A stretch of DNA of 64,000 bases. It comes from a bacterium 1xD42-87 (GTDB lineage: Bacteria; Bacillota; Clostridia; Lachnospirales; Lachnospiraceae). The stretch lies in the NCBI GenBank assembly GCA_003611805.1, contig RAYM01000016.1:1-64000 (forward strand). The letters are read 5' to 3'. The notes beneath the pieces were generated by a model. It saw only the letters and a list, made by a program, of their open reading frames with translations. It did no database searches and was not told the DNA's origin. Position 1 is the first letter of the stretch, and each line of letters begins with the position of its first letter. A program made the position numbers and the translations under genes. Positions 18,529-26,305 of this stretch are shown here, piece by piece.

Positions 18529-19311
18529 TCAGCCTCTCCTAAGATTCAATAACGTTCGTTTCTTATCTGGTGTCCGCATCAATGCTTCCCCCACTAGCAC
18601 CGCGTCTGCACCGATCTTAGCCAGCCTCTTCACATCCTCCGGTCCGCTCACGCCGCTCTCGGACACAAACAATATGTCGTTCGGAATCCGTTCCCGCAGC
18701 CTGCGGCTATTCTCCGTGTCCACCGTAAAATCTTTCAGATTCCGGTTGTTCACGCCGATTATCCGCGCACCTGCCGCAAGCGCCATATCCACCTCCGCCT
18801 CATCGTGCGCCTCCACCAGAGCGGATAAACCGAGCGTGTCACAGACGGCAAGATATTCTCTGATCTGCTCCTCGCTTAGAATGGAACAGATCAAAAGCAC
18901 CGCCGAAGCGCCGAGCAGCTCCGCCTCGTAAATCATGTATTCGTCCACTGTAAAGTCTTTGCGCAGGCAGGGAATGGAAACCGCCGACGCAATTTCCCGC
19001 AGATATGCGTCGCTCCCCAGAAACCACTTCGGCTCTGTCAGCACGGAGATCGCGTCAGCCCCCGCATCCTCGTACTCTTTCGCTATCTCCAGATACGGAA
19101 ATTCCGGCGCAATCACGCCTTTGGACGGAGACGCTTTCTTACACTCGCAGATAAAGGAAATACCCGGTTTCCGCAATGCTTTCTCAAAAGCAAAGTCTCC
19201 CTTTTTCATAGATAACGCCCGTTTCTCTATCTCCGCAGCAGGCAGTTTTTTCTTTGCCTGCTCTGTACGGTACACCGCATGTTCCGCCAGCTGCTCTAAA
19301 ATATTCGCCAT
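18529..19311 (-). CDS. trpC: Indole-3-glycerol phosphate synthase
   Basis: Ring closure of CdRP to indole-3-glycerol phosphate. 260 residues. It shows 'FICECKKASPSKGVIAPEF' with the catalytic Glu and Lys, 'PCLRKDFTVDEYMIYEAEL', 'IIGVNNRNLKDFTVD' and 'LFVSESGVSGPEDV', all standard. It follows trpD by 36 bases. Confidence 0.97.
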   Translation of the reverse strand: MANILEQLAEHAVYRTEQAKKKLPAAEIEKRALSMKKGDFAFEKALRKPGISFICECKKASPSKGVIAPEFPYLEIAKEYEDAGADAISVLTEPKWFLGSDAYLREIASAVSIPCLRKDFTVDEYMIYEAELLGASAVLLICSILSEEQIREYLAVCDTLGLSALVEAHDEAEVDMALAAGARIIGVNNRNLKDFTVDTENSRRLRERIPNDILFVSESGVSGPEDVKRLAKIGADAVLVGEALMRTPDKKRTLLNLRRG

Positions 19312-19347
19312 TGTCTTTTTCCAGCCTTTTCCTAATCAAATCCTGTT

Positions 19348-20364
19348 TTAATCATTGCTGAGTGCGATAAACTTCTCCAACGTCTCCGCCGCCTTCCCAG
19401 AGTCGATGATCTCCGCTGCCAGCTTCACGCCGTCCGCCATGCTCTCCGCCTTACCTCCCACATAGAGGGCGGCGCCCGCGTTCAGCAGCACGGCGTTTCT
19501 TTTATGCCCCTTTTCACCTTTTAATATAGCACGCGTTATTTCCGCATTTTCCACCGGCGTTCCGCCCTCCAGATCCTGCTTCGCGCATCTCTCGAACCCG
19601 AAATCCTCCGGGCAGACTGTGTAAGTCTTAAACCATCCTTTCTTAAACTCGCAAATCGTAGTGGGCGCGCTCATGGAAATTTCATCCAGTTTATCTTTCC
19701 CATGCACCACCATGCCGCGCTCCAGACCGAGGTTGATCAGCACCTGCGCCAAAGGCTCCACCAGATACTCGTCATACACGCCCAGAAGCTGCCGCTTCGG
19801 GCTGCCCGGATTCGTCAGCGGACCGAGAATGTTGAACACGGTGCGGAACCCCAGCTCCCTACGGATTGCGCCCACATATTTCATGGAAGTGTGGTACTTC
19901 TGCGCGAAGAAGAAACACATGCCAACCTCCCGCAGGAGCTTTACGCAAAGCTCCGGGCTCTGCTCGATATTGACGCCCAGCGCCTCCAGACAGTCCGCCG
20001 TGCCGCATTGGGAGGAAGCCGCGCGGTTGCCGTGCTTTGCCACCTTCATACCGCCCGCCGCGCACACAAGCGCTGAGGTGGTCGAAATATTGAAGCTGTG
20101 AGCGTTATCTCCGCCGGTACCCACGATCTCAAAGATATCCATACCAGTCTCCACTCTGGTCGCGTGGTCGCGCATCGCCGCCGCGCATCCGGCGATCTCG
20201 TCCGTTGTCTCCGCCTTCGCGCTCTTGGTGGAAAGCGCCGCCAGAAACGCCGCATTCTGGGTGGGGGACGTCTCCCCGCTCATAATCTCGTTCATCACCG
20301 CGTATGCCTCGTCGTAGGTGAGGTCCCCCTTGTTAACAATTTTTACGATTGCTTCCTTAATCAT
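19348..20364 (-). CDS. trpD: Anthranilate phosphoribosyltransferase
   Basis: Transfers phosphoribosyl from PRPP to anthranilate. 338 residues. PRPP-binding '[18 protein letters not shown]', '[20 protein letters not shown]' and '[19 protein letters not shown]' are all present. It is now the first complete gene after the T-box leader; the ribosome site is GGAGG before the ATG. The TrpG-like glutaminase domain sometimes fused at its N-terminus is absent, and no separate trpG lies nearby. Confidence 0.97.
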   Translation of the reverse strand: MIKEAIVKIVNKGDLTYDEAYAVMNEIMSGETSPTQNAAFLAALSTKSAKAETTDEIAGCAAAMRDHATRVETGMDIFEIVGTGGDNAHSFNISTTSALVCAAGGMKVAKHGNRAASSQCGTADCLEALGVNIEQSPELCVKLLREVGMCFFFAQKYHTSMKYVGAIRRELGFRTVFNILGPLTNPGSPKRQLLGVYDEYLVEPLAQVLINLGLERGMVVHGKDKLDEISMSAPTTICEFKKGWFKTYTVCPEDFGFERCAKQDLEGGTPVENAEITRAILKGEKGHKRNAVLLNAGAALYVGGKAESMADGVKLAAEIIDSGKAAETLEKFIALSND

Positions 20365-20479
20365 TTTTTCTTTCCTCCATTCTGAACCCTTTTTCCCTGT
20401 AAATACCGTCTAATATTATGTAAACCGTTTGTTTTTCTATTACCCTGTCATCCAATGAAGTAATGTACCATAAAAAAAA

Positions 20480-20536
20480 TTATTCTCCTGTGTCCGAAAT
20501 CTTTTTTACTTCTTCAATGGAAGGTAAAATTTTCAT
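20480..20536 (-). pseudogene. trpE: trpE 5' stub (18 codons)
   Basis: Directly downstream of the T-box, with a strong ribosome site (AAAGGAGCGGGC) before the ATG at 20536. It encodes 'MKILPSIEEVKKISDTGE' then TAA. This matches the conserved N-terminus of anthranilate synthase component I (pattern MxIxPSxEEVKxLxxTG). The rest of trpE and all of trpG are missing; trpD begins 115 bases later. No Trp codons occur, which argues against a leader peptide. The best reading is an internal deletion that left the original start. Homology is judged from memory of the family. Confidence 0.7.
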
Positions 20537-20573
20537 GCCCGCTCCTTTCTGACTCTGCCCCTAAACGCAGAAA

Positions 20574-20850
20574 GTCCCTGACAAAACCTGAGTCTTGTCA
20601 AGGACGAATCGTTTCAATCCGCGGTGCCACCTTGATTCACGGGAACCCCCGAGCGCTTAGCAGGATACTGACATATCCCCGGCAACTGACGTATGCCACA
20701 CGTTGCAGAATACTCTGCGCTCCCGCGCATTTGACTGCACCCTCAGCGGTCCATTTGATGACTTGTTTCTTACCTGATCTCAGCAGCACAGGCTCTCTGT
20801 AAAGGCATCATCACCGTTATCTCCGCTTCAACGGTTTAACTCGTTAAATT
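20574..20850 (-). promoter_or_regulatory. T-box riboswitch, tryptophan-specific
   Basis: Leader RNA that senses uncharged tRNA-Trp. The conserved T-box AAGGTGGCACCGCGG lies at 20619-20633 (minus strand). It is followed by the terminator stem GTCC.TTGACAA/TTGTCAGGGAC (20574-20605) and a short T-rich tail. Stem I closes with GCGG...CCGC. The codon at the specifier position, just before ACCGC, is TGG (20751-20753), the Trp codon, followed by A as usual. It controls what is now trpDCFBA. The T-box itself is certain; the specifier was placed by eye. Confidence 0.9.
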
Positions 20851-20856
20851 TTCTAT

Positions 20857-20885
20857 AGAATATCACTGGATAAAAGATCTGTCAA
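20857..20885 (-). promoter_or_regulatory. Promoter of the trp operon
   Basis: TTGACA (20880-20885), 17 bases, TATTCT (20857-20862) on the minus strand, just upstream of Stem I of the T-box. Near-consensus sigma-A promoter. Confidence 0.8.
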
Positions 20886-20982
20886 GAGGTCTTGAAAAAT
20901 TTCAAGAATGCGCTGAAATCAATCTCAAAATCCTCATAAGATACCCACTGGCTCGTACATGAATCGGAATATCTGCCAATTA

Positions 20983-23900
20983 TTACTTGAAATACTTTAC
21001 CCCGCTCTCAAATATCTTCATATCCTGATTGCCGAAGATGTTTACCGCCACGGAGTCGCCTATTCTCTCCGCATGCGCCATCTTGCCCAGACATCTTCCG
21101 TCCGGTGAAGTGATGCCCTCAATCGATGCGTAGGAACCGTTGATGTTCCACTCCTCGTCCATGGACACGCTGCCGTCGGCGTCCGCATACTGGGTAGCCA
21201 CCTGTCCGTTTGCAAACAGCCTGTCAATCCACTCCTTTGGCGCCACAAACCGTCCTTCACCGTGGGAAGCCGGGTTTACATAAGTCTGCCCAAGTTCCGC
21301 CCCTGCAAGCCAGGGTGACTTGTTGGAAACTACCTTGAGATAAGCCATCTTTGAAATATGACGGTTCACCGTATTGAAGGTCAGTGTCGGCGAATCCGTC
21401 TCCTGCCCCCGGATCTCCCCGTAAGGCACAAGCCCCAGTTTAATCAGCGCCTGGAAACCGTTACAGATTCCCAGCGCAAGGCCGTCCCTCTCATTTAAAA
21501 GCTTCATCACCGCTTCCTTCATTTTCTCATTCTGGAAAGCGGTCGCAAAGAACTTGGCGGAGCCGTCCGGCTCATCGCCCGCAGAAAAACCGCCCGGGAA
21601 CATAATGATCTGCGCCTGCCCGATCGCTTTCTCAAAAGCCTCCACGCTCTCCCTGATATCCGCCGCGTTCTGATTCTTAAACACCTTCACCACTGTTTCC
21701 GCCCCGGCTCTCTCGAACGCCTTTGCGCTGTCGTACTCGCAGTTCGTGCCCGGGAATACGGGAATAAATACCGTGGGTTTCGCCACTTTACGTCTGCACA
21801 CATAAATACTGTCCGCACGATACGGCTCAGACACCACCGGGCTCTTATCCTTGCCCGCCGTATAAGGAAATACCTTGTCAAGCTTATCGCGCCATACCTG
21901 CAGCGCCTCGTCCCCGTCAATTTTCATGGAACCGTAGGTGAACGCACCGTCCGCCGTCACCGTACCGATCTCCTCGTAGGGAATCCCCAGCGTCCTTAAC
22001 TGATGTACCTCTTTCGCAGGAATCTCCGCCACGATATCGCCCAGACCGTTGTCGAACAGGGACTTCATTTTATAAGAAGAATCCACTGCCACGCCGAGAC
22101 CGTTTCCAAACGCCATCTTACTCACAGCCGCCGCTACGCCCTTTGCATCCAGCGCATAAGCCGCCACGATCTTTCTCTTTTTAAACTTGACAGGCATTCC
22201 GTTTATGATCTCTGTGTCAGTATACTCTGACATTAATGTCATGATTTTGTCATAAAGTGTCATAACCTCGTCATAAACCGGCAGATCATACACATCCCTC
22301 GGTATACGGAACCGTACGAGCCGATCGCCCGGATATTTCAATTCGGGTGTGACAATATGACCGCTCTTATTTACATTGACCGCAAAGGACACCAGCGTAG
22401 GAGGCACGTCAATATCGTTGAAGGTGCCGGACATGGAATCCTTGCCGCCTATGGAAGGCAGACCGTACTTCATCTGCGCGTCATAGGCGCCGAGCAGCGC
22501 CGAGAACGGCTGGCTCCAGCGGGACGGTTCCTCGCTCATGCGCCGGAAATACTCCTGGAAAGTGAAACGGATCGTCCTGTAATCTCCGCCGTTTGCCACA
22601 ATCTTCGCCATAGACTCTGTCACCGCGTAAACCGCGCCGTGGTATGGGCTCCAGCTTGACAGGTACGGATCAAAACCGTAGCTCATCATGGTTACGGTGT
22701 CCGTCCTCCCCTCCAAAACCGGAAGTTTCGCCACCATAGCCTGCGTCTCCGTCAACTGATACTTTCCGCCGTAAGGCATATACACGCTGCCCGCGCCGAT
22801 CGAGGCGTCAAACATTTCCACAAGCCCCTTCTGGGAGCAGACGTTCAAATCGCCAAGAAGCGAAAGCCACGCCGCTTTCACGTCCCTATGTGCCACAGCC
22901 TCCGCCACCGCCGGTGTCGCAATCTTTTTCAGATAATCTTCCTTTTCATCGGGAATATCCACAAAAACATCCGTCTCCTGATGCGCGCCGTTGGTGTCCA
23001 GAAACGCCCTCGACAGATCCACGATTTTCTTCCCGCGCCATTTGAGCACCAGCCGGGGCTCCCTGGTGACTACCGCCACAGGCACCGCCTCCAGATTTTC
23101 CTCAGCGGCATAGCCGAGAAATGCGTCTACATCCGCGGGTGATACCACCACTGCCATACGCTCTTGGGATTCCGAGATCGCAAGCTCGGTCCCGTCCAGA
23201 CCCGCATACTTTTTGGGAACCCTGTCCAGATCCACCACAAGCCCGTCCGCCAGTTCACCGATCGCCACAGACACACCGCCCGCGCCAAAATCGTTACATT
23301 TCTTGATCAGGCGGCTCACTTCCTCACGCCGAAACAGCCTCTGTATCTTTCTCTCCGTGGGCGCGTTGCCCTTCTGCACTTCCGCGCCGCACATATCAAT
23401 GGATTTTTCCGTGTGCACCTTGGAGGACCCCGTCGCGCCGCCGCAGCCATCGCGCCCGGTTCTGCCGCCCAGAAGGATAATGATATCGTCCGGGTCGGAG
23501 TTTTCCCGGATGACATTCTTTCTCGGCGCCGCACCCATCACTGCGCCGATTTCCATACGCTTCGCCACATAATTCGGGTGATAAATCTCTTTGACCAGTC
23601 CGGTCGCCAGACCGATCTGGTTTCCGTAGGAAGAATAACCGTCCGCTGCGCCGCGCACCAGCTTTTTCTGTGGCAGCTTTCCTTTCAGTGTATCCGCCAC
23701 GGGTACCGTAGGATCCGCCGCGCCGGTCACACGCATCGCCTGATAGACATACCCCCTGCCAGATAAAGGATCGCGGATCGCGCCGCCAAGGCACGTTGCC
23801 GCGCCGCCGAAAGGCTCGATCTCCGTGGGATGGTTGTGGGTCTCGTTCTTGAAAAAGACAAGCCACTCCTCCGTCACCGGACCGTCGCCGTAGTCCATCT

Positions 23901-24849
23901 CCACCGGCACCACCACGGAACAGGCGTTAATCTCATCGGATTCTTCCATATCATCGAGTTTCCCGTCCTTCTTTAACTTCCGCATCGCCATCAGCGCCAG
24001 ATCCATCAGGCAGACAAACTTATCATCCCTGCCTGCGAAAATCTCTTCCCTCGTCTTAAGGTAATCCTGATACGCATTCTCAATCGGCTCCCGGTAACGC
24101 CCTTCCCCGAAACTCACGTTCTTGAGCTCCGTGGAAAAAGTCGTATGGCGGCAGTGGTCGGACCAGTAGGTATCCAGGACCCGGATCTCCGTCATCGTGG
24201 GATTCCGCTTCTCCTCTTTCGCAAAATAATTCTGAATATGCTGAAAATCCTTAAATGTCATTGCCAGTCCAAGGGAATCGTACAGCTCCTTCAGCTCCAC
24301 ACCGGGCATATCCACAAAATCTTCCCGTTCAGGGAAATTCTCCAGTACAGCCACATCTGCCGGCTCCTCATACGCAAGCGCAAGCGTCTCCGGCTTCACC
24401 ATGTCGGTCTCTCTTGAGTCTACCGGGTTGATACAGTAAGCCTTGATCCGCGCCAGTTCCTCTTCTGTGACATTTCCGTTGACCAAATAAGTCACAGCCG
24501 TTCTGATAATCGGCTCCTCGTCCTCTTTCAAAAACTGCACACACTGTACGGCTGAGTCCGCTCTCTGGTCAAACTGTCCCGGCAGAAACTCCACCGAAAA
24601 GACATACCCGTTTTCCGGGATCTCTATGTTCTCCCGGTATAAAATGTCCACAGGCGGTTCCGAAAAAACCGTATGACACGCCCTCTCAAAAATTTCATCC
24701 GAAATATTCTCCACATCATAGCGTATGAAAACCCGCACCTGCTCCACACTCTTTATGCCCAGAAAACTTTCGATCTCTTCCTTCAGTTCCCTTGCCTTAA
24801 CCGCATACGGTTCTTTCTTCTCCACGTAAATTCGTCTGACATTTCCCAT
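20983..24849 (-). CDS. purL: Phosphoribosylformylglycinamidine synthase, single-chain
   Basis: Converts FGAR plus glutamine to FGAM in purine synthesis. 1288 residues, the long clostridial/proteobacterial form that fuses the PurS-like, PurL and PurQ parts. The AIRS-type core holds 'THNHPTEIEPFGGAATCLGG' and 'GGRTGRDGCGGATGSSKVHT'. The C-terminal class I glutaminase domain has 'VFIPVFPGTNCEYDSAKAFE', the nucleophile Cys in 'LALGICNGFQALIKLG' and catalytic His/Glu in 'NPASHGEGRFVAP'. It stands apart from other pur genes here. A separate purS/purQ is not expected. Confidence 0.97.
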   Translation of the reverse strand: MGNVRRIYVEKKEPYAVKARELKEEIESFLGIKSVEQVRVFIRYDVENISDEIFERACHTVFSEPPVDILYRENIEIPENGYVFSVEFLPGQFDQRADSAVQCVQFLKEDEEPIIRTAVTYLVNGNVTEEELARIKAYCINPVDSRETDMVKPETLALAYEEPADVAVLENFPEREDFVDMPGVELKELYDSLGLAMTFKDFQHIQNYFAKEEKRNPTMTEIRVLDTYWSDHCRHTTFSTELKNVSFGEGRYREPIENAYQDYLKTREEIFAGRDDKFVCLMDLALMAMRKLKKDGKLDDMEESDEINACSVVVPVEMDYGDGPVTEEWLVFFKNETHNHPTEIEPFGGAATCLGGAIRDPLSGRGYVYQAMRVTGAADPTVPVADTLKGKLPQKKLVRGAADGYSSYGNQIGLATGLVKEIYHPNYVAKRMEIGAVMGAAPRKNVIRENSDPDDIIILLGGRTGRDGCGGATGSSKVHTEKSIDMCGAEVQKGNAPTERKIQRLFRREEVSRLIKKCNDFGAGGVSVAIGELADGLVVDLDRVPKKYAGLDGTELAISESQERMAVVVSPADVDAFLGYAAEENLEAVPVAVVTREPRLVLKWRGKKIVDLSRAFLDTNGAHQETDVFVDIPDEKEDYLKKIATPAVAEAVAHRDVKAAWLSLLGDLNVCSQKGLVEMFDASIGAGSVYMPYGGKYQLTETQAMVAKLPVLEGRTDTVTMMSYGFDPYLSSWSPYHGAVYAVTESMAKIVANGGDYRTIRFTFQEYFRRMSEEPSRWSQPFSALLGAYDAQMKYGLPSIGGKDSMSGTFNDIDVPPTLVSFAVNVNKSGHIVTPELKYPGDRLVRFRIPRDVYDLPVYDEVMTLYDKIMTLMSEYTDTEIINGMPVKFKKRKIVAAYALDAKGVAAAVSKMAFGNGLGVAVDSSYKMKSLFDNGLGDIVAEIPAKEVHQLRTLGIPYEEIGTVTADGAFTYGSMKIDGDEALQVWRDKLDKVFPYTAGKDKSPVVSEPYRADSIYVCRRKVAKPTVFIPVFPGTNCEYDSAKAFERAGAETVVKVFKNQNAADIRESVEAFEKAIGQAQIIMFPGGFSAGDEPDGSAKFFATAFQNEKMKEAVMKLLNERDGLALGICNGFQALIKLGLVPYGEIRGQETDSPTLTFNTVNRHISKMAYLKVVSNKSPWLAGAELGQTYVNPASHGEGRFVAPKEWIDRLFANGQVATQYADADGSVSMDEEWNINGSYASIEGITSPDGRCLGKMAHAERIGDSVAVNIFGNQDMKIFESGVKYFK

Positions 24850-24904
24850 AGTCGTTTCTCCTCCCTCTGCTTCACACAGACTCGGAAGCCCGTGCTTACG
24901 AGCC

Positions 24905-25489
24905 CTATATCTCCGTAATCAGCCCCTGCATAATATAGAGCAGCTGCTCATCCACCATCTTTTCTGTAATGCCGAAAGTCTGCGCGTTGATTTTCAGCCC
25001 CTCCAGCACATACATGATATTAGCCGCAGCCCCCTTTGGATTCTCACAGTAAAACTCTCCGCTGGCAATGCCTGCCTCAATCAGCTTTTCAATTACCCTG
25101 ACACCTGCGTCAAATTGCTTGCGCAGCATGTTATTCTTGTCGGTCGATTTATGTGCAAAGAAATATTCATAGACCGCTACAGTCAAATTATCCTTATTCT
25201 GCAAAAGCTCCTTTTTCTGTTCCTTCAAAAAGAGCGTCAAAATATCCGCAGCCGTATCCTCTTTGGCAATCCGCTCCGTGAAAACGTCATCCGTCTCGTC
25301 CGCTTCCACCTGCAGCACTTCCATCAGGATCTGATCCGTGCTTTCAAAATACAGATACAGACCGCCCCGGCTGATCTCACATGCCTCCACAATATCTTTC
25401 ATAGTCACATTTTTAAAGCCTTTTTCCACAAATACCTTTCTTGCCGTATCGAGTATGTACTTCTTTTTCTGTGCCGATTTTTCTCCCAT
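24905..25489 (-). CDS. TetR-family transcriptional regulator
   Basis: 194 residues from ATG at 25489 ('MGEKSAQKKKYILDTA'), preferred over the open frame to 25573 because the longer form would overlap the upstream gene. The N-terminal HTH is 'FKNVTMKDIVEACEISRGGL' followed by 'YLYFESTDQILMEVL' (residues 12-58). The C-terminal ligand domain has no recognisable signature; 'GAAANIMYVLEGLKINAQTF' near the end resembles YcdC-type C-termini. Target unknown; purL downstream and the DUF gene upstream are candidates. Confidence 0.88.
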   Translation of the reverse strand: MGEKSAQKKKYILDTARKVFVEKGFKNVTMKDIVEACEISRGGLYLYFESTDQILMEVLQVEADETDDVFTERIAKEDTAADILTLFLKEQKKELLQNKDNLTVAVYEYFFAHKSTDKNNMLRKQFDAGVRVIEKLIEAGIASGEFYCENPKGAAANIMYVLEGLKINAQTFGITEKMVDEQLLYIMQGLITEI

Positions 25490-25544
25490 CGTTTCTTTAA
25501 TCTCCCTGCAAATATGTACCCTTCCGTTCGTATGCCCCTGCGCC

Positions 25545-26063
25545 TTACTCCTGTTTTTCCTCTTTTTGGGCATTGACTACTCTGGTCTGTACGGGGTGGT
25601 CCCAGAAATCCAGATTTTCTTTCATCTTCTTAATCACCTTAAGGAAAATACCGTTCTCCACCGCCTCAGACCATCTTCTGCCCTTTGTCATGCCTTCCAT
25701 CACATATCTGGAAAGGATACCTTTCAGCACATCCATCTCCCGGATATCCGACCTTTTAATCGCCAGAAGCTCGTCCTCCAAAACACGAATCCTGTACCGT
25801 GAATAGATGTACTTGTAATTTCGGTCCATAAGCTTCGTCCGCTGGGCCTCCTTAATGAAATTCATCAGCGTGCCGTCATAAACCGGGAAAGCAATCGAAT
25901 GTTCTGCAATCCCGGAGCCGGAATAACTCTGTTGTACGCTCTTTCCGTTCTTGCTCTCAAGCCAGGACAGATAACGCGCAAGTTTCTCCACGTCCGCCCT
26001 GTATTCATTGACAACCTGCTGTCTGTAGGCGATATCTTCTTTCTCTATCTGTGTCTTGTCCAT
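25545..26063 (-). CDS. DUF6508-like protein
   Basis: 172 residues from ATG at 26063 (ribosome site GGAAGCGAG). Soluble, charged, no membrane span. Characteristic stretches are 'LARYLSWLESKNGKSVQQSY', 'GIAEHSIAFPVYDGTLMNFI' and 'LLAIKRSDIREMDVLKGIL', reminiscent of the DUF6508 family seen in Lachnospiraceae. No function is known. It lies 55 bases upstream of the TetR gene in the same direction. The family name is from memory and should be treated as tentative. Confidence 0.6.
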   Translation of the reverse strand: MDKTQIEKEDIAYRQQVVNEYRADVEKLARYLSWLESKNGKSVQQSYSGSGIAEHSIAFPVYDGTLMNFIKEAQRTKLMDRNYKYIYSRYRIRVLEDELLAIKRSDIREMDVLKGILSRYVMEGMTKGRRWSEAVENGIFLKVIKKMKENLDFWDHPVQTRVVNAQKEEKQE

Positions 26064-26233
26064 AATTTTCACTCGCTTCCGTTTTCTAAATTGCTTTCCG
26101 CCATTGCCGGGCTGCAGAACGCCAAGTCCCGACAAGCCTGTCATTTTCAATTTTAACACAAAACGCTGAAAAGTACAGTACAAAAATAGTCATTCTTCTT
26201 GTGCAATATAGCAAAGCACAACGCCCATTCTCA

Positions 26234-26262
26234 TTGACTTTTCCACCCAAAAAGCATAAGAT
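26234..26262 (+). promoter_or_regulatory. Promoter of the cNMP-binding-like gene
   Basis: TTGACT, 17 bases, TAAGAT on the plus strand, ending 43 bases before the ATG. The same DNA also reads AC-N16-CATAAGATA (26237-26263), which matches a sigma-K type promoter (AC-N16/17-CATAnnnTA). Sequence alone cannot decide between them. Confidence 0.55.
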
Positions 26263-26305
26263 ATATACATAGTTTCTGCAATTATTTCTACAAGGGGGTA
26301 ATCCA

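Noticed and set aside
20480..20536. Trp leader peptide as an explanation for the 18-codon ORF
   Set aside because: It contains no Trp codons, lies after the T-box terminator rather than within an attenuator, and its sequence matches the TrpE N-terminus.
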